This document shows, piece by piece, positions 10,201 to 17,221 of a stretch of 33,428 nt of DNA. The position numbers were made by a program, and so were the translations under genes. This stretch comes from Planctomyces sp. SH-PL62 (GTDB lineage: Bacteria > Planctomycetota > Planctomycetia > Planctomycetales > Planctomycetaceae), in NCBI GenBank assembly GCA_945893045.1, contig CAMDEA010000092.1, positions 1-33,428 on the forward strand, given 5' to 3'. The notes beneath the pieces are model-generated. The model searched no databases. It saw nothing but the letters and a program-made list of their open reading frames with translations, and was not told where the DNA came from. Position 1 is the first letter of the stretch, and every line of letters starts with the position of its first letter.

Positions 10201-11048
10201 AAGTCGAGTACCCGCACGCGGGAATGGTGACCAGCGCTGAATTCTCTCCGGCCGTGAAGTCGTTTCGCTTCCTCACCACCAGTTACGACGGAACTGCGAA
10301 GATCTGGGAATGGTTACCCAACCGCAAGTTCGCACGCCTGATTGTCGTACTGACAGGTCACGACGGTCCCGTTCGATTCGGCACCTGGTCGTCCGACGGA
10401 CTGCGCGTGCTGACTGTCGGCCACGACGCGTCTCCGCACGTTTGGAGCATCGAGGACGGCAAGGCTCCGAAGTTGGTTGTTTTGGAAATCCCCAAAGCTG
10501 TCGCCGCTTCGACAGCGGCGGACACGCCGCCGGAGGAGAACACGAAGCGCGACTTTGATCAACTCTGCGGTGCGTTCTCGTGGGATGGCCAATTCGTCGC
10601 GGTCGGCGGTCGAGACGCCGACACCGACGAAAGCATTGGTTGGATTTGGAACCTCACGCCAGGCGACGGCAAGAATCCGGAGTTGTACGCAACCATTCGG
10701 GGACATGGTTTGGGAGGCATCAACTCGGTGGCATTTCTCCCCAACACAAAACTGGGCCTCGCCTCCCTCCAGGGTTTGGGTGGCATCAACACGGTGGAAT
10801 TTCTCCCCAAGGACGACCGTCTGCTGACCGGAGGTGCCGATGGCACAGCCCGGCTGTGGGATTGGCAGAAGAGCGCGGTGAACGACAACAATGGCAAGGT
10901 CGTCGAAGCCGACTTTCTGATCTCGCTGGTCCGTCCGAACTTGCAGCCGACCACGCATCGCGGTCCAGTCACTTCCGTGCGAGTGACCAGCACCGGCAAC
11001 ATCGTGACCGCCAGTTCTGACGGCACCATCCTGATCTGGCCCAAGTAG
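4275..11048 (+). CDS. Giant Ser/Thr protein kinase with about 18 WD40 blades
   Basis: This 2257-residue protein starts at MSKHGDQ (ATG 4275); an upstream ATG at 4206 would add 23 residues that look untranslated. Residues 1-390 are acidic and probably disordered, with a tandem 14-residue repeat and recurring TLP(E/D)G motifs. The kinase domain (about 392-690) has GEGGMGVV (399-406), Lys421, a catalytic loop reading INRDLKPEN (NRD instead of HRD; Asp526, Asn531), DWG (544-546) and PPE (575-577). A transmembrane helix lies near 805-825 and an Ala/Lys/Glu-rich coiled coil near 830-960. From about 1010 to the end there are roughly 18 WD40-type blades, enough for two or three propellers, broken by charged linkers. 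The Asp and Asn needed for catalysis are present, so activity is likely despite the missing His. It converges with the minus-strand cluster that follows. Confidence 0.93.
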   Translation: MSKHGDQTPPKGPDQNPPVSDLDQTLPEGAFDKTLPEGLAEPAPAGDGATVVVDDPFRADGGVTTVGNEPTHADESATVVSDEPAHADEGATMLGDEPAHADEGATMLGDEPAHVDEGATMLGDEPAHADEGATMVGDEPAHADEGATMVGFGADATGQNSGDFDADKTLPDGVLAVLADDDYSMKTIMMDDIAASEENAPPEEDFGKTLPDGAFDQFGGDGFAEKTKVLDSTGGTAEGTLLEDDGTKTLPEGAFGSFNAAGTTMLEDGSAPANQDDGFGKTIQADAFGKTIATDGTIAPEPLFDGKTMVGPDSAVEGEIHANVPTVADPKLRRPGDSVVRSHATHTGGKTSIDGTDVVGSETVEGIDKDSLNVAMRSISGLQYGAIPRVDFKLVKQLGEGGMGVVYVARQQSLGREVVFKTLKPMAEAQASKMKASGTMNSVIKHRTDMFLSEAVVTADLFHPNIVPIYELAKAPDGSLFYTMKWVRGDGWNKRLKEMTLEENLEVLMKVSDAMGFAHSRNIINRDLKPENVMLGGYGETIVFDWGLALPVGEGKKRLPIATFAGLGSGTPAYMPPELITGPLAKIGPACDIYLLGAMLFEVVTGVPPHDFSSRQSGGTMSAGAKLAEVRRVVVDNIIRETEKKGELIDIAMKAMATKPEDRYRTVVDFQNAIRDYMKHAASHTLADRAKEMTTVAAPIATEAKPTTEAKPAAEAPSVGYTNYQNAVALYNESLREWSGNDVARVGLTETQKNFAELALVKGDFDLGLAVLDTKAESHSETRSKLLLARQEREGRVRRMTVLKRTAIVLLIGFAGVSALAAKGQFDLAATEKKQLAAEKKEGEAKEDQKKADAQRIAADAQRIAAVAQKEKAVELALMAEGEKKTAEMESQKAKKETAVAQADTMKAEVARADADKAKAMAVAAALVAKTEQAKAEVAEKKAAYKAGLADASRVIYEGDYKAAREKLNRLKNGYDEKLLGPIGPEWKLLMDAANAPQAVWQKKPVESIGMSGDGRKLVAGYGDRLGNIVVWPIDGDGNIRDDQPIRSLELGTRLRAVAMSYDGVDIAAAGDDGVIRVWSLAAPDKLPRISLKGHGQPVYALKFSRDGKRLASGSDDRTVRLWSVEKDCQEEKRQLVVSETVLYGVKCVDWSRDGQWLVAGTSTKNEVSGVAYSWKVQANANQLSLLPIRQFQVVPKGNKEKPNGTEEASIGQEKKPDGQEKKPDPTEQQNDRNDKKIVQNCGVVAIALTDDGKYAVSNGPAAELHLWQVNPPTKEGQKPTKGLDKKFPLKINTEATVKLGEHSSRVERVRSVAFSEDSSQLLVAGDDGTISIWDRNDDKKKLPYEKREKPIYGHGGSVRGCLPLPNSSDLIIISGSYDQNVHSLNVSKYLKVRGLFENPPKEPGRPAAFRPADSDVSVLDNSCQSETSGCGSDGPTEPVPSENVLASFPRSDKDNSKKTTAPEEPSASNVEPRRSVQFNAKNEGLGHRDSVYSAAFSRDGKRVISASRDQTARVWNSETGLPVNTVTGQPTVFNDDDDNVFQEGHALDLFVMRFFPDGEKLLTTGFDGEVRIWDSRIDNDKSFGRELAVLPDTSMYGVVDISSDGQWILTAGRGSSARREKTAGQKEAKYEAQAQLWNTKDVLASRRPMPKLTLDNVHRFRVTTVAISPDNTRLLTGDREGRIVLWDAKTGKVVGQPRNAHSGEVVKSVFLGKDGSRLLTAGVDRSVVLWNVVKTGTQFVLEKIRQFDQEGMVVNLEVSSKEDRFISVIRLGDKQTKNNNSKASITKVSLWNIESGKERVIDVSSRDADSRTKGERDRDRPPFPAWAANGTEAIITTSEGITVKGTTTSEGTIHFYDSEKGEITQSLRVDNGGGVDGADYRAEPFAAILRPDEPTPLHLLTQTHRAAYLWRLQAGQNLVGFRPQGGENIVSFRPQGPVFSAGYSSDGRFVVTGGRSVRIFDANELNTTYGRLLHKVEYPHAGMVTSAEFSPAVKSFRFLTTSYDGTAKIWEWLPNRKFARLIVVLTGHDGPVRFGTWSSDGLRVLTVGHDASPHVWSIEDGKAPKLVVLEIPKAVAASTAADTPPEENTKRDFDQLCGAFSWDGQFVAVGGRDADTDESIGWIWNLTPGDGKNPELYATIRGHGLGGINSVAFLPNTKLGLASLQGLGGINTVEFLPKDDRLLTGGADGTARLWDWQKSAVNDNNGKVVEADFLISLVRPNLQPTTHRGPVTSVRVTSTGNIVTASSDGTILIWPK
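4449..4728 (+). repeat. 42-bp in-frame tandem repeat in the kinase N-terminus
   Basis: Units start at 4449, 4491, 4533, 4575, 4617, 4659 and 4701, exactly 42 bp apart; the last is partial. Each encodes a 14-residue unit of the form ADEGATMLGDEPAH (protein residues 59-151). The middle units are nearly identical at the DNA level and the first two are more diverged. That pattern fits expansion by slippage or unequal exchange from the inside of the array. Confidence 0.95.
6828..6869 (+). repeat. 21-bp perfect direct duplication in the coiled-coil region
   Basis: Two identical 21-bp copies (6828-6848 and 6849-6869) encode ADAQRIA twice in the coiled coil after the transmembrane helix. A seven-residue unit adds exactly one heptad and keeps the coil in register. 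Confidence 0.9.
10708..10810 (+). repeat. 37-bp duplicated segment in the last propeller
   Basis: The segments 10708-10744 and 10774-10810 match at 34 of 37 bases and are offset by 66 bp (22 codons). They encode GLGGINSVAFLP and GLGGINTVEFLP. The duplication copies only the first strand of a WD40 blade, leaving an incomplete blade in between. Confidence 0.85.
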
Positions 11049-11131
11049 CGTTTCGAGTGCGGCGATGCCGCAAAGTCGCCGAGTGACTCCGTGACTCGAA
11101 TCGAACCACTCCGTGACTTGCCGACACTCCG

Positions 11132-11698
11132 CTACTTCTTGACCTTCGGCCCGACCAACTCGACGAAGTTCTGATCCGGGTCGCGATACACGCCCAGAAA
11201 GTTTCCGTTGGGAAGCTCTTGCAGTCCTTTGCCCAGCGGCATGCTGCCGTAGGCGATCATTCGCAGATTCGCGGCGGCGATATCGTTCACGGCGATCGTC
11301 GTGTACCGCATCCCCACCGTCGAATGAATGAAGCCGTGTTCGGCTTTCTTGCCGGGGGCCTTCTTGAACTGCATCAGCTTCAGTTTGGTGACTTTGTCTC
11401 CCTTGCCGAGCGTCAGCACATGCACGTGAAACGGCTGATTGTCGGTGAGTCCGACGTTTCCTCCGAGCTCGCCGGGGACATCAAAGCCACTCAGTTCCGT
11501 CATCCCCACCGCTTGCGTGTAGAAATCCACCGAGCGTTCCGCATCCGAGCAAACGACCCCCAAGTCGATCGTCGTGCTCGCGAAGTCTCCCGGCTTGCTG
11601 ACCACTTTTTCTTTCTCCTTCGCACCGGCGAGAGCGAACAAGCCGGCTCCCAAAACAACCACGCACGCGACGGCCTTGAGCGACGGAAGCAGATTCAT
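11132..11698 (-). CDS. Exported VOC (glyoxalase/bleomycin-resistance fold) protein
   Basis: The 188-residue product starts with a signal peptide or anchor (LKAVACVVVLGAGLFALAGA, about 7-26). Two beta-alpha-beta-beta-beta modules typical of the VOC superfamily follow: FASTTIDLGVVCSDAERSVDFY begins the first and HSTVGMRYTTIAVNDI the second. FVELVGP near the end holds the usual C-terminal metal-ligand glutamate, and the His-containing strand FHVHVL could hold another ligand. VOC proteins bind metals and act as lyases, isomerases or dioxygenases; which one applies cannot be read here. It is the last gene of the minus-strand cluster, 110 bp after the DUF1501 gene, and converges with the giant kinase. 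Confidence 0.85.
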   Translation of the reverse strand: MNLLPSLKAVACVVVLGAGLFALAGAKEKEKVVSKPGDFASTTIDLGVVCSDAERSVDFYTQAVGMTELSGFDVPGELGGNVGLTDNQPFHVHVLTLGKGDKVTKLKLMQFKKAPGKKAEHGFIHSTVGMRYTTIAVNDIAAANLRMIAYGSMPLGKGLQELPNGNFLGVYRDPDQNFVELVGPKVKK

Positions 11699-11808
11699 GT
11701 CGAAACTCCTGATCCTGAGTGTCTGGGGTCACATTCCACGCCACCAACGGTACGAACAACTTCCGCGACTGGCCAGCCAGCCCGTAGTTGAGGGCGTTGG
11801 TTTGAGTA

Positions 11809-13272
11809 TCAGGCCAGCACGCTTTTCACGACTTCGCCGTGAATGTCGGTCAAACGAAAATCGCGGCCTTGGTAGCGAGACGTCAAACGCATGTGATCGA
11901 TCCCCAACAGGTGCAAGATCGTGGCGTTGAGATCATGCACATGGACCGGATCGCGAGTGATGTTGTAGCAGTAGTCGTCGGTCTCGCCGTACGTCGTACC
12001 GGTCTTCACGCCGGCTCCGGCGAGCAGCACGGTGAAGCAGCGCGGGTGATGATCGCGTCCGTAATCCGTCGCTGTGATGCCTCCCTGCGAGTAAATCGTC
12101 CGACCGAACTCGCCCCCCCAGACGATGAGCGTGTCCTTCAACAGGTCACGCTGTTTGAGGTCTTTGATGAGCGCGGCGGTCGGTTGATCGGTGTCCTTGC
12201 ACTGCCCGCGAATCGCCGCCGGCAAGCCGCCGTGATGATCCCAACCCATGTGGAAGAGCTGCACGAAGCGCACGTCTCGCTCGGCCAAGCGTCGCGCGAG
12301 CAGACAATTCGCCGCGTAACTGCCGGGGCGTTTCACGTCGGGACCGTAGCTGTCGAGGACATGCTGCGGCTCCTTCGACAGGTCGAGCAATTCCGGCACG
12401 CTGGTCTGCATCCGAAATGCCATCTCGTACTGCGCGATGCGCGTTTGAATTTCCGGATCGCCGACTTGCTCGAAGTGCTTTTGATTGAGCTTCGCCAGCC
12501 GGTCGAGCGTCCCGCGCCGCGCGGCGGCATCGACTCCGGCTGGGTTCGACAAATACAGCACCGCGTCCCCTTTGTTGCGAAACTTCACTCCCTGATGCTT
12601 CGACGGCAGGAACCCCGCGCCCCACAGCCGGTCGTAGAGTGGCTGATCATCCGGCCGCCCGCTGCCGAAGCTCGTCAGCACAACGTAGGCCGGCAGGTCT
12701 TGATTCTCGCTGCCGAGTCCGTAGCTCAGCCACGACCCAATGCTCGGCCGCCCGGCCAATTGTGAGCCGGTCTGCGAGAACGTAATCGCCGGATCGTGAT
12801 TGATCGCCTCGGTGTTCACCGAGCGAATCATGCAGAACTCATCCGCGATGCTCGACATCTGCGGCACGAGATCGCTCATCCACATCCCACTCTGCCCGTG
12901 CTGAGCGAACTTGAAGATCGACGGCGCGACCGGAAACTTGGCTTGCCCCGACGTCATCGTCGTCAGCCGCTGCCCCTGCCGAATCGAATCCGGCAAGTCC
13001 TCGCCCCGCCGCTTTTCCAACTCCGGCTTCGGATCGAACAAGTCCATTTGTGAAGGAGCGCCGGATTGAAAAAGGTAAATGATCCGCTTTGCCTTCGGAG
13101 CGAAGTTCGGAAACCCCGGCAGCGCGGCGTGGGCTTTCAGAGCATCTTCTGAATTGGCGTGTGACGGTTCCGTCAGCAACGTCGCAAGTGCAGCAACACT
13201 GACTGCGGTGGAACTCCGCTGCAAAAAGGCACGGCGGGGCAACTCATTTGATGGAGACCGGAGGTCAGGCAC
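11809..13272 (-). CDS. DUF1501 family protein, Tat-exported
   Basis: The 487-residue product carries a Tat-type N-terminus (RRAFLQRS followed by a hydrophobic stretch ending near AHANS). Family landmarks are AKRIIYLFQSGAPSQMDLFDPKP, the downstream GWDHHGG, the segment LIVWGGEFGRT and the C-terminal HVHDLNATILHLLGIDH. DUF1501 proteins are related to the alkaline phosphatase/sulfatase fold and are very abundant in planctomycetes, usually next to DUF1549/DUF1553 genes. Their biochemical role is not established to my knowledge. Here three genes separate it from its DUF1553 partner, but all lie on one strand with short gaps. Start choice: the ATG at 13272 places the twin arginine at 13-14, as expected for a Tat signal. 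Confidence 0.93.
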   Translation of the reverse strand: MPDLRSPSNELPRRAFLQRSSTAVSVAALATLLTEPSHANSEDALKAHAALPGFPNFAPKAKRIIYLFQSGAPSQMDLFDPKPELEKRRGEDLPDSIRQGQRLTTMTSGQAKFPVAPSIFKFAQHGQSGMWMSDLVPQMSSIADEFCMIRSVNTEAINHDPAITFSQTGSQLAGRPSIGSWLSYGLGSENQDLPAYVVLTSFGSGRPDDQPLYDRLWGAGFLPSKHQGVKFRNKGDAVLYLSNPAGVDAAARRGTLDRLAKLNQKHFEQVGDPEIQTRIAQYEMAFRMQTSVPELLDLSKEPQHVLDSYGPDVKRPGSYAANCLLARRLAERDVRFVQLFHMGWDHHGGLPAAIRGQCKDTDQPTAALIKDLKQRDLLKDTLIVWGGEFGRTIYSQGGITATDYGRDHHPRCFTVLLAGAGVKTGTTYGETDDYCYNITRDPVHVHDLNATILHLLGIDHMRLTSRYQGRDFRLTDIHGEVVKSVLA

Positions 13273-13305
13273 AATTTGTCTCCGAAGAAGTTCAACAACG
13301 AGGGA

Positions 13306-13566
13306 TTACGGATTCAGCACGCCACCGGGAATTGTCCTCACACTCTGATCTGCCGCGTCTTCCAAGGCCAATTCTTGCTTGAAGATTTCGAGTGCCCCTT
13401 CGCGGCTCATGCCTGGATTGCATTCAAGGATTTCGGCAATGGCCGCTCGCTCTCGCTCGCGAAAGAGAATTTCACCGGCGAGCAGCTTTTCGCCCGGACT
13501 CATGGCACGAGCGCGGCGAACTTTTTCGAGATATTCTTCATCGAGTGACGGTGTTGAGTCTGTCAT
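13306..13566 (-). CDS. Small helical protein of unknown function (86 aa)
   Basis: I do not recognise a characterised family. The product is charged and predicted mostly helical, with SPGEKLLAGEILFRERERAAIAEIL and an NPGMSREGALEIFKQELAL segment. The phrases 'S/TPEEKLLAG..LF' and 'NPG.S..E....' remind me of short uncharacterised proteins common in planctomycetes and cyanobacteria, but this is recollection, not a search. The start at 13566 (MTDSTPSL) is preferred over an ATG 24 bp upstream because the extra residues (MLMNGRRQ) look untranslated. It sits 33 bp upstream of the DUF1501 gene and could be co-transcribed with it. Confidence 0.65.
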   Translation of the reverse strand: MTDSTPSLDEEYLEKVRRARAMSPGEKLLAGEILFRERERAAIAEILECNPGMSREGALEIFKQELALEDAADQSVRTIPGGVLNP

Positions 13567-13658
13567 TTGCCTTCTTCCGTTCATCAACACTGGATTGGTC
13601 GGCTAATCAATTTCAATGTTGTGCATCGGTCACCCCGGCTCAAGCCTCTCGTCTGCTC

Positions 13659-14846
13659 TTACTGTAACAAGAACGCTCGGAATGCCACTCCAAATGCAGC
13701 TTGCTCTTCTGCGAGGGGATCACGTGCTCCAAGCAAGAAATCCCGAAGGTCACTTTCTGTCGGCTTGATTTGGTCAAATGTCAGGCCAAGCTTTTCGTGC
13801 GCCCGGCGGAAATTCGCGATCTCCCGTTCGAGCGAACCGGATTTCTCACGCGAGTTCCAGCAATAGAGATCGACAAGAGCCTCGTTGACATTGCTAATGA
13901 AAAACATTCCCACAATCGCGAGGTACACATCACCGGTTTCTTCCAGCAACAATCGATTTCCCAACGCTCGCAGAGCGAGCAACATCGACTCCGCTCGATC
14001 GAGTTCGCCTTTCCGGATTCGATCTTCCGAAGTTTCAATCAACTGACGTGACAGATGGCGAAGGCGACGCGGGATTTCTTGGTCGGCAAAAGCCCAAAGG
14101 TCGGCTTCTTTTTTGACGAGGTAAGCGAAGGCGGACGGCGAAATTCGCTTTCCGACAACTCCGTACTTCTGAAACGACTCGGAATCGGGATACCGCAACA
14201 CGAAGCGGGTCGGCAGTCGATTTGGATAGACCCGACACGCTAATTTGGCATTGCCGGCTTGAATGTGGACCAGCGCCGCATCCGCCCCGAAGTTTTCGAT
14301 GGCATCGGCCGCTTGAAGGTAGTCCAGCAGCGCGTTCTGCGGATCGAGACGTTTCAACGCAGCCAGAGCTTCTTGTGACTTCTCGCGGTTGTCCGATTTC
14401 ACCAGTTCAAACCAAGCCGGTTTGTACGTTGGATCGGACGCGATTGCGGCGAGATAACACGCTTCCACGTCATTCGTTTCGCCTCTTATGAGTCTCGATA
14501 GTGAGTCGATGTGTTCGTTGATCTGCCCGTCGCTACGAACTCTGCCACGCGAGTAATCTTCGACGAAGCGATTCATCATCTCACCGACCTTCTTCGGTCC
14601 TGACACGGCGCGAGCCATCGCCACGAGCACCGGCGCTTTCCTTTGTGTTTGCCGAACCGCACGATCATATGCCTCGTTCACCGCCGTACTCTTGTCATCG
14701 GAATTCACGATCAACGACGCCCAAATCGCCTCCGCCCAGGCTTGATCGGATTGTTTGAAATCGACGGCTCGATCATGTGCGCGTCCGAGAATGAACCCAC
14801 AAAGACCAAGTGCAATGGTTGAAATGAGAACGCCTATCGGTCGCAT
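13659..14846 (-). CDS. Membrane-anchored helical-repeat protein, unknown function
   Basis: The 395-residue product begins with a hydrophobic segment (VLISTIALGLCGFILG, about 6-21) that should act as a membrane anchor or uncleaved signal. The rest is rich in paired helices of the TPR-like kind, for example YKPAWFELVKSDNREKSQEALAALKRLDP, followed by RAESMLLALRALGNRLLL. No catalytic motif is visible and I do not recognise the family. It starts 15 bp after the stop of the G8-domain gene, so the two are very probably one transcript. A role as a scaffold for exported partners is only a guess. Confidence 0.75.
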   Translation of the reverse strand: MRPIGVLISTIALGLCGFILGRAHDRAVDFKQSDQAWAEAIWASLIVNSDDKSTAVNEAYDRAVRQTQRKAPVLVAMARAVSGPKKVGEMMNRFVEDYSRGRVRSDGQINEHIDSLSRLIRGETNDVEACYLAAIASDPTYKPAWFELVKSDNREKSQEALAALKRLDPQNALLDYLQAADAIENFGADAALVHIQAGNAKLACRVYPNRLPTRFVLRYPDSESFQKYGVVGKRISPSAFAYLVKKEADLWAFADQEIPRRLRHLSRQLIETSEDRIRKGELDRAESMLLALRALGNRLLLEETGDVYLAIVGMFFISNVNEALVDLYCWNSREKSGSLEREIANFRRAHEKLGLTFDQIKPTESDLRDFLLGARDPLAEEQAAFGVAFRAFLLQ

Positions 14847-14861
14847 GTCGCACCTACGAAC

Positions 14862-17186
14862 CTAGCGAACGTCGAGGCTGTGGGCTGTTCGCTCGCTGTT
14901 CCCTGCGCCGTCCAACGCCGATGCCATGATCGTAGTCGTTCCGTTGAGCGGTAGCGTGATCGTCCACTCCGCGAAGTTGCCTCGCACCGCGCGAGCCGCC
15001 GCGCCGTTGACAGATACTTGCTTGATCTCGGCGTTATCGGAGGCTGAGCCGCGCACAAGCCAGCCGTCAGAAGTACGAGTGACCGACGTGATGATGGTGG
15101 ATGGCGGAAGGTCATCGACCGGGTCGAGCAATTGCGGAAACGGGATATCGCGGACTTCGGTGACTCGCGATTCGTCGCCGGTCAAGGGTGATTCGGATTT
15201 GTAGGTGGCTGGTTCGGTCTTCACTTCGCCTGACTTCGCGCTGACCACTCGCGCGTGGCGGCCGGAGCCGTAGAAGTCGTGCAGGATGACTGGCACACTG
15301 GTCGGCGTCTTCGGTTGCGGACGCGGGCCGCCGCCGAGGTTGACGAGTGCTCGGCGGTTGTTGTCTTGGCGGTTGATGACCTGCACGTTGCGGATGTGCG
15401 TCTCGGCCGAGCCGGTCGGGTTGTGATCGGTGATCTGGATCAGCGGCATCGAACTGTTGTGATGGCCGGAGAACGTCAGGCCATCCACCGTCAACGAGCC
15501 GTATTGAATGCTGTCGTCGTCGTGGCCTCGATTGAACGGCTCGGCGTCGCCGTGCTTGGGAGATTGCGTGATCGTCATGTTGCGATAGACGTGACGGTCG
15601 AAGTTTGGGTGATAGACGCCGTAGATCGAGTTGTAGATCTGCATCCCTTCGACCAGCACGCAGGGAGCCTGCACGCGGAAGGCGTAATGAATCTCCCAAA
15701 TCTTGGTGTTTCGCAGCACGAACGGATGCTTGGCGTCCGGGCCGACGCGGTTCACGCCCATGCCGAGATTGACGCCGTACAGGCCGTCGCAGTGAGCCTC
15801 GTTGTCCTCGAACCGGACGAACGGCAACGTGCGGATGTCGGTCGGCTTCTCCGAGCCGTCCGGTTGTTGCACGGGCAGCGTCAGCTTGAGGGCGCTCGTT
15901 TCGGTCGCCTCGAAGAAGTAACCGTAGTGGTTGTTTTCGCACGAGACATTCCGCGTGAAGGTGTTGAGGCTGTTGGCCCACCAGAAACCGGCTCCGTCGT
16001 TTTGATCGAACGGCAGCACTTGCTTAGGCAGCTTCTTGCCGTTCATCGCCTGCACTGCGAGATTGCGGTCGAGGATGTTTTGGACTTCGGTCCCGTCTTC
16101 CAAAAAGTATCCGTGTCCGATGCTGCGATAGCCGACGCAGTCACGGACTACGAGATAATTCGTCCCGTGAATCGTCAGCCAGCGGTTGTGGCTGTCGTGG
16201 ATCGATGCGCCGATGACCGAACTGCCGCGCATCGTGTTGCCAACCAAATGAAAGTGCAGGCTGTACCGACCGAGGGTGTCCTTCTTACCGAGATGCCGGA
16301 ACTCCGCGTAACTGATCGAACCGGCGGAACCGCGGTGATACATCGTGTGCCCGCGGATACCGTCGGGGTTCGCCGACTCGACGATGACGTTGCGGCTGAG
16401 GTTCGCAACCTCTCCCCGAAACTCTCCTTCGCCGAGATGCTCGCGCTTCAGCGGTTCATTCAGCATGAGCTTCGCGCCGTCCATCGCCGTGATGGTCCGC
16501 TCCTCTGTTTCGAGCAGATCGGTTCCGCCGCCGTTGTCTCGGCCAAGATGAGTCGCAGTCACAATGACCCGATCACCGATTCGCCAACCTGTTACCGATT
16601 CGGACAGCGTGACGGCGGCGTCTCCCTTCTTCGAGGTCGCGCCAAGTTTCACCCACGTCCGGCTGAGCGGTGCTCCATGAAATTCCATCCGCCCGCCGCA
16701 GCAGACAATCGCCGGACAGGATTGCTTGTCTTGCCCCTCAAACGCCACGAGCCGAATCAGCGCCGTGTGCCTCGCCTCAATCGGCTTCTCCGGAGTGCCG
16801 ACCAGCAACGCCGGCCGCACCGCGCCGGCCGGTAACTCTTCAAAGTGAGCATCGCAATCGAAGCCTTCTTCCGTCGGCTCGTCGCCGGCTTCGATCTTGA
16901 GCACACCGACATCCAATCGCGTGTCCTTGTCCGCCGCGAATGTCAGCGTTCCCGCGACGTATACCGCTCGGATCGGCATCTCTGACTTCACGTCGTACAC
17001 GACGACATGCCCCGGCCGCACATGCACGCGAGCACCCGCTTCCGGGACTTTGCCACCCTCCCAAGTTGCAGAGGCCGACCACGAGCCGCTGGCCGCAGAA
17101 CGAGTCCACGGGGTCTCGGCCGCATTCGCCGAAGCGCCAACCACGAACACCGTGACGACGAGCATCAAGTATTGGACCAGCTTCAT
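14862..17186 (-). CDS. Exported G8-domain / parallel beta-helix protein (CEMIP/TMEM2-like)
   Basis: The 774-residue product has a signal peptide (about 1-22), then a G8-type domain (about 25-150; GSWSASATWEGGKVPEAGARV and RAVYVAGTLTF are typical). A right-handed parallel beta-helix follows. The segment LGRYSLHFHLVGN (305-317), then SIHDSHNRWLTIHGTNYLVVRD and VGYRSIGHGYFLEDGTE, closely echoes the core of animal CEMIP, TMEM2 and fibrocystin-like proteins, from memory of those sequences. The C-terminal 80 residues look like an Ig-like beta-sandwich (SDNAEIKQVSVNGAAARAV). CEMIP and TMEM2 are linked to hyaluronan breakdown, so polysaccharide binding or cleavage is plausible but unproven here. It lies 35 bp after the PSC1/DUF1553 gene and 15 bp before the next gene. 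Confidence 0.88.
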   Translation of the reverse strand: MKLVQYLMLVVTVFVVGASANAAETPWTRSAASGSWSASATWEGGKVPEAGARVHVRPGHVVVYDVKSEMPIRAVYVAGTLTFAADKDTRLDVGVLKIEAGDEPTEEGFDCDAHFEELPAGAVRPALLVGTPEKPIEARHTALIRLVAFEGQDKQSCPAIVCCGGRMEFHGAPLSRTWVKLGATSKKGDAAVTLSESVTGWRIGDRVIVTATHLGRDNGGGTDLLETEERTITAMDGAKLMLNEPLKREHLGEGEFRGEVANLSRNVIVESANPDGIRGHTMYHRGSAGSISYAEFRHLGKKDTLGRYSLHFHLVGNTMRGSSVIGASIHDSHNRWLTIHGTNYLVVRDCVGYRSIGHGYFLEDGTEVQNILDRNLAVQAMNGKKLPKQVLPFDQNDGAGFWWANSLNTFTRNVSCENNHYGYFFEATETSALKLTLPVQQPDGSEKPTDIRTLPFVRFEDNEAHCDGLYGVNLGMGVNRVGPDAKHPFVLRNTKIWEIHYAFRVQAPCVLVEGMQIYNSIYGVYHPNFDRHVYRNMTITQSPKHGDAEPFNRGHDDDSIQYGSLTVDGLTFSGHHNSSMPLIQITDHNPTGSAETHIRNVQVINRQDNNRRALVNLGGGPRPQPKTPTSVPVILHDFYGSGRHARVVSAKSGEVKTEPATYKSESPLTGDESRVTEVRDIPFPQLLDPVDDLPPSTIITSVTRTSDGWLVRGSASDNAEIKQVSVNGAAARAVRGNFAEWTITLPLNGTTTIMASALDGAGNSERTAHSLDVR

Positions 17187-17221
17187 GGCAAACTCGCTTT
17201 CGTAAGTTGGGTCTCGCTGCG

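Noticed and set aside
11058..11072. Small hairpin (TGCGGC/GCCGCA) between the convergent kinase and VOC genes as a terminator
   Set aside because: The stem is only 6 bp and no T-run follows on either strand.
15255..16835. Long plus-strand frame (526 codons) opposite the G8-domain gene
   Set aside because: It is a shadow of a well-supported gene in GC-rich sequence; the translation has no recognisable domain.
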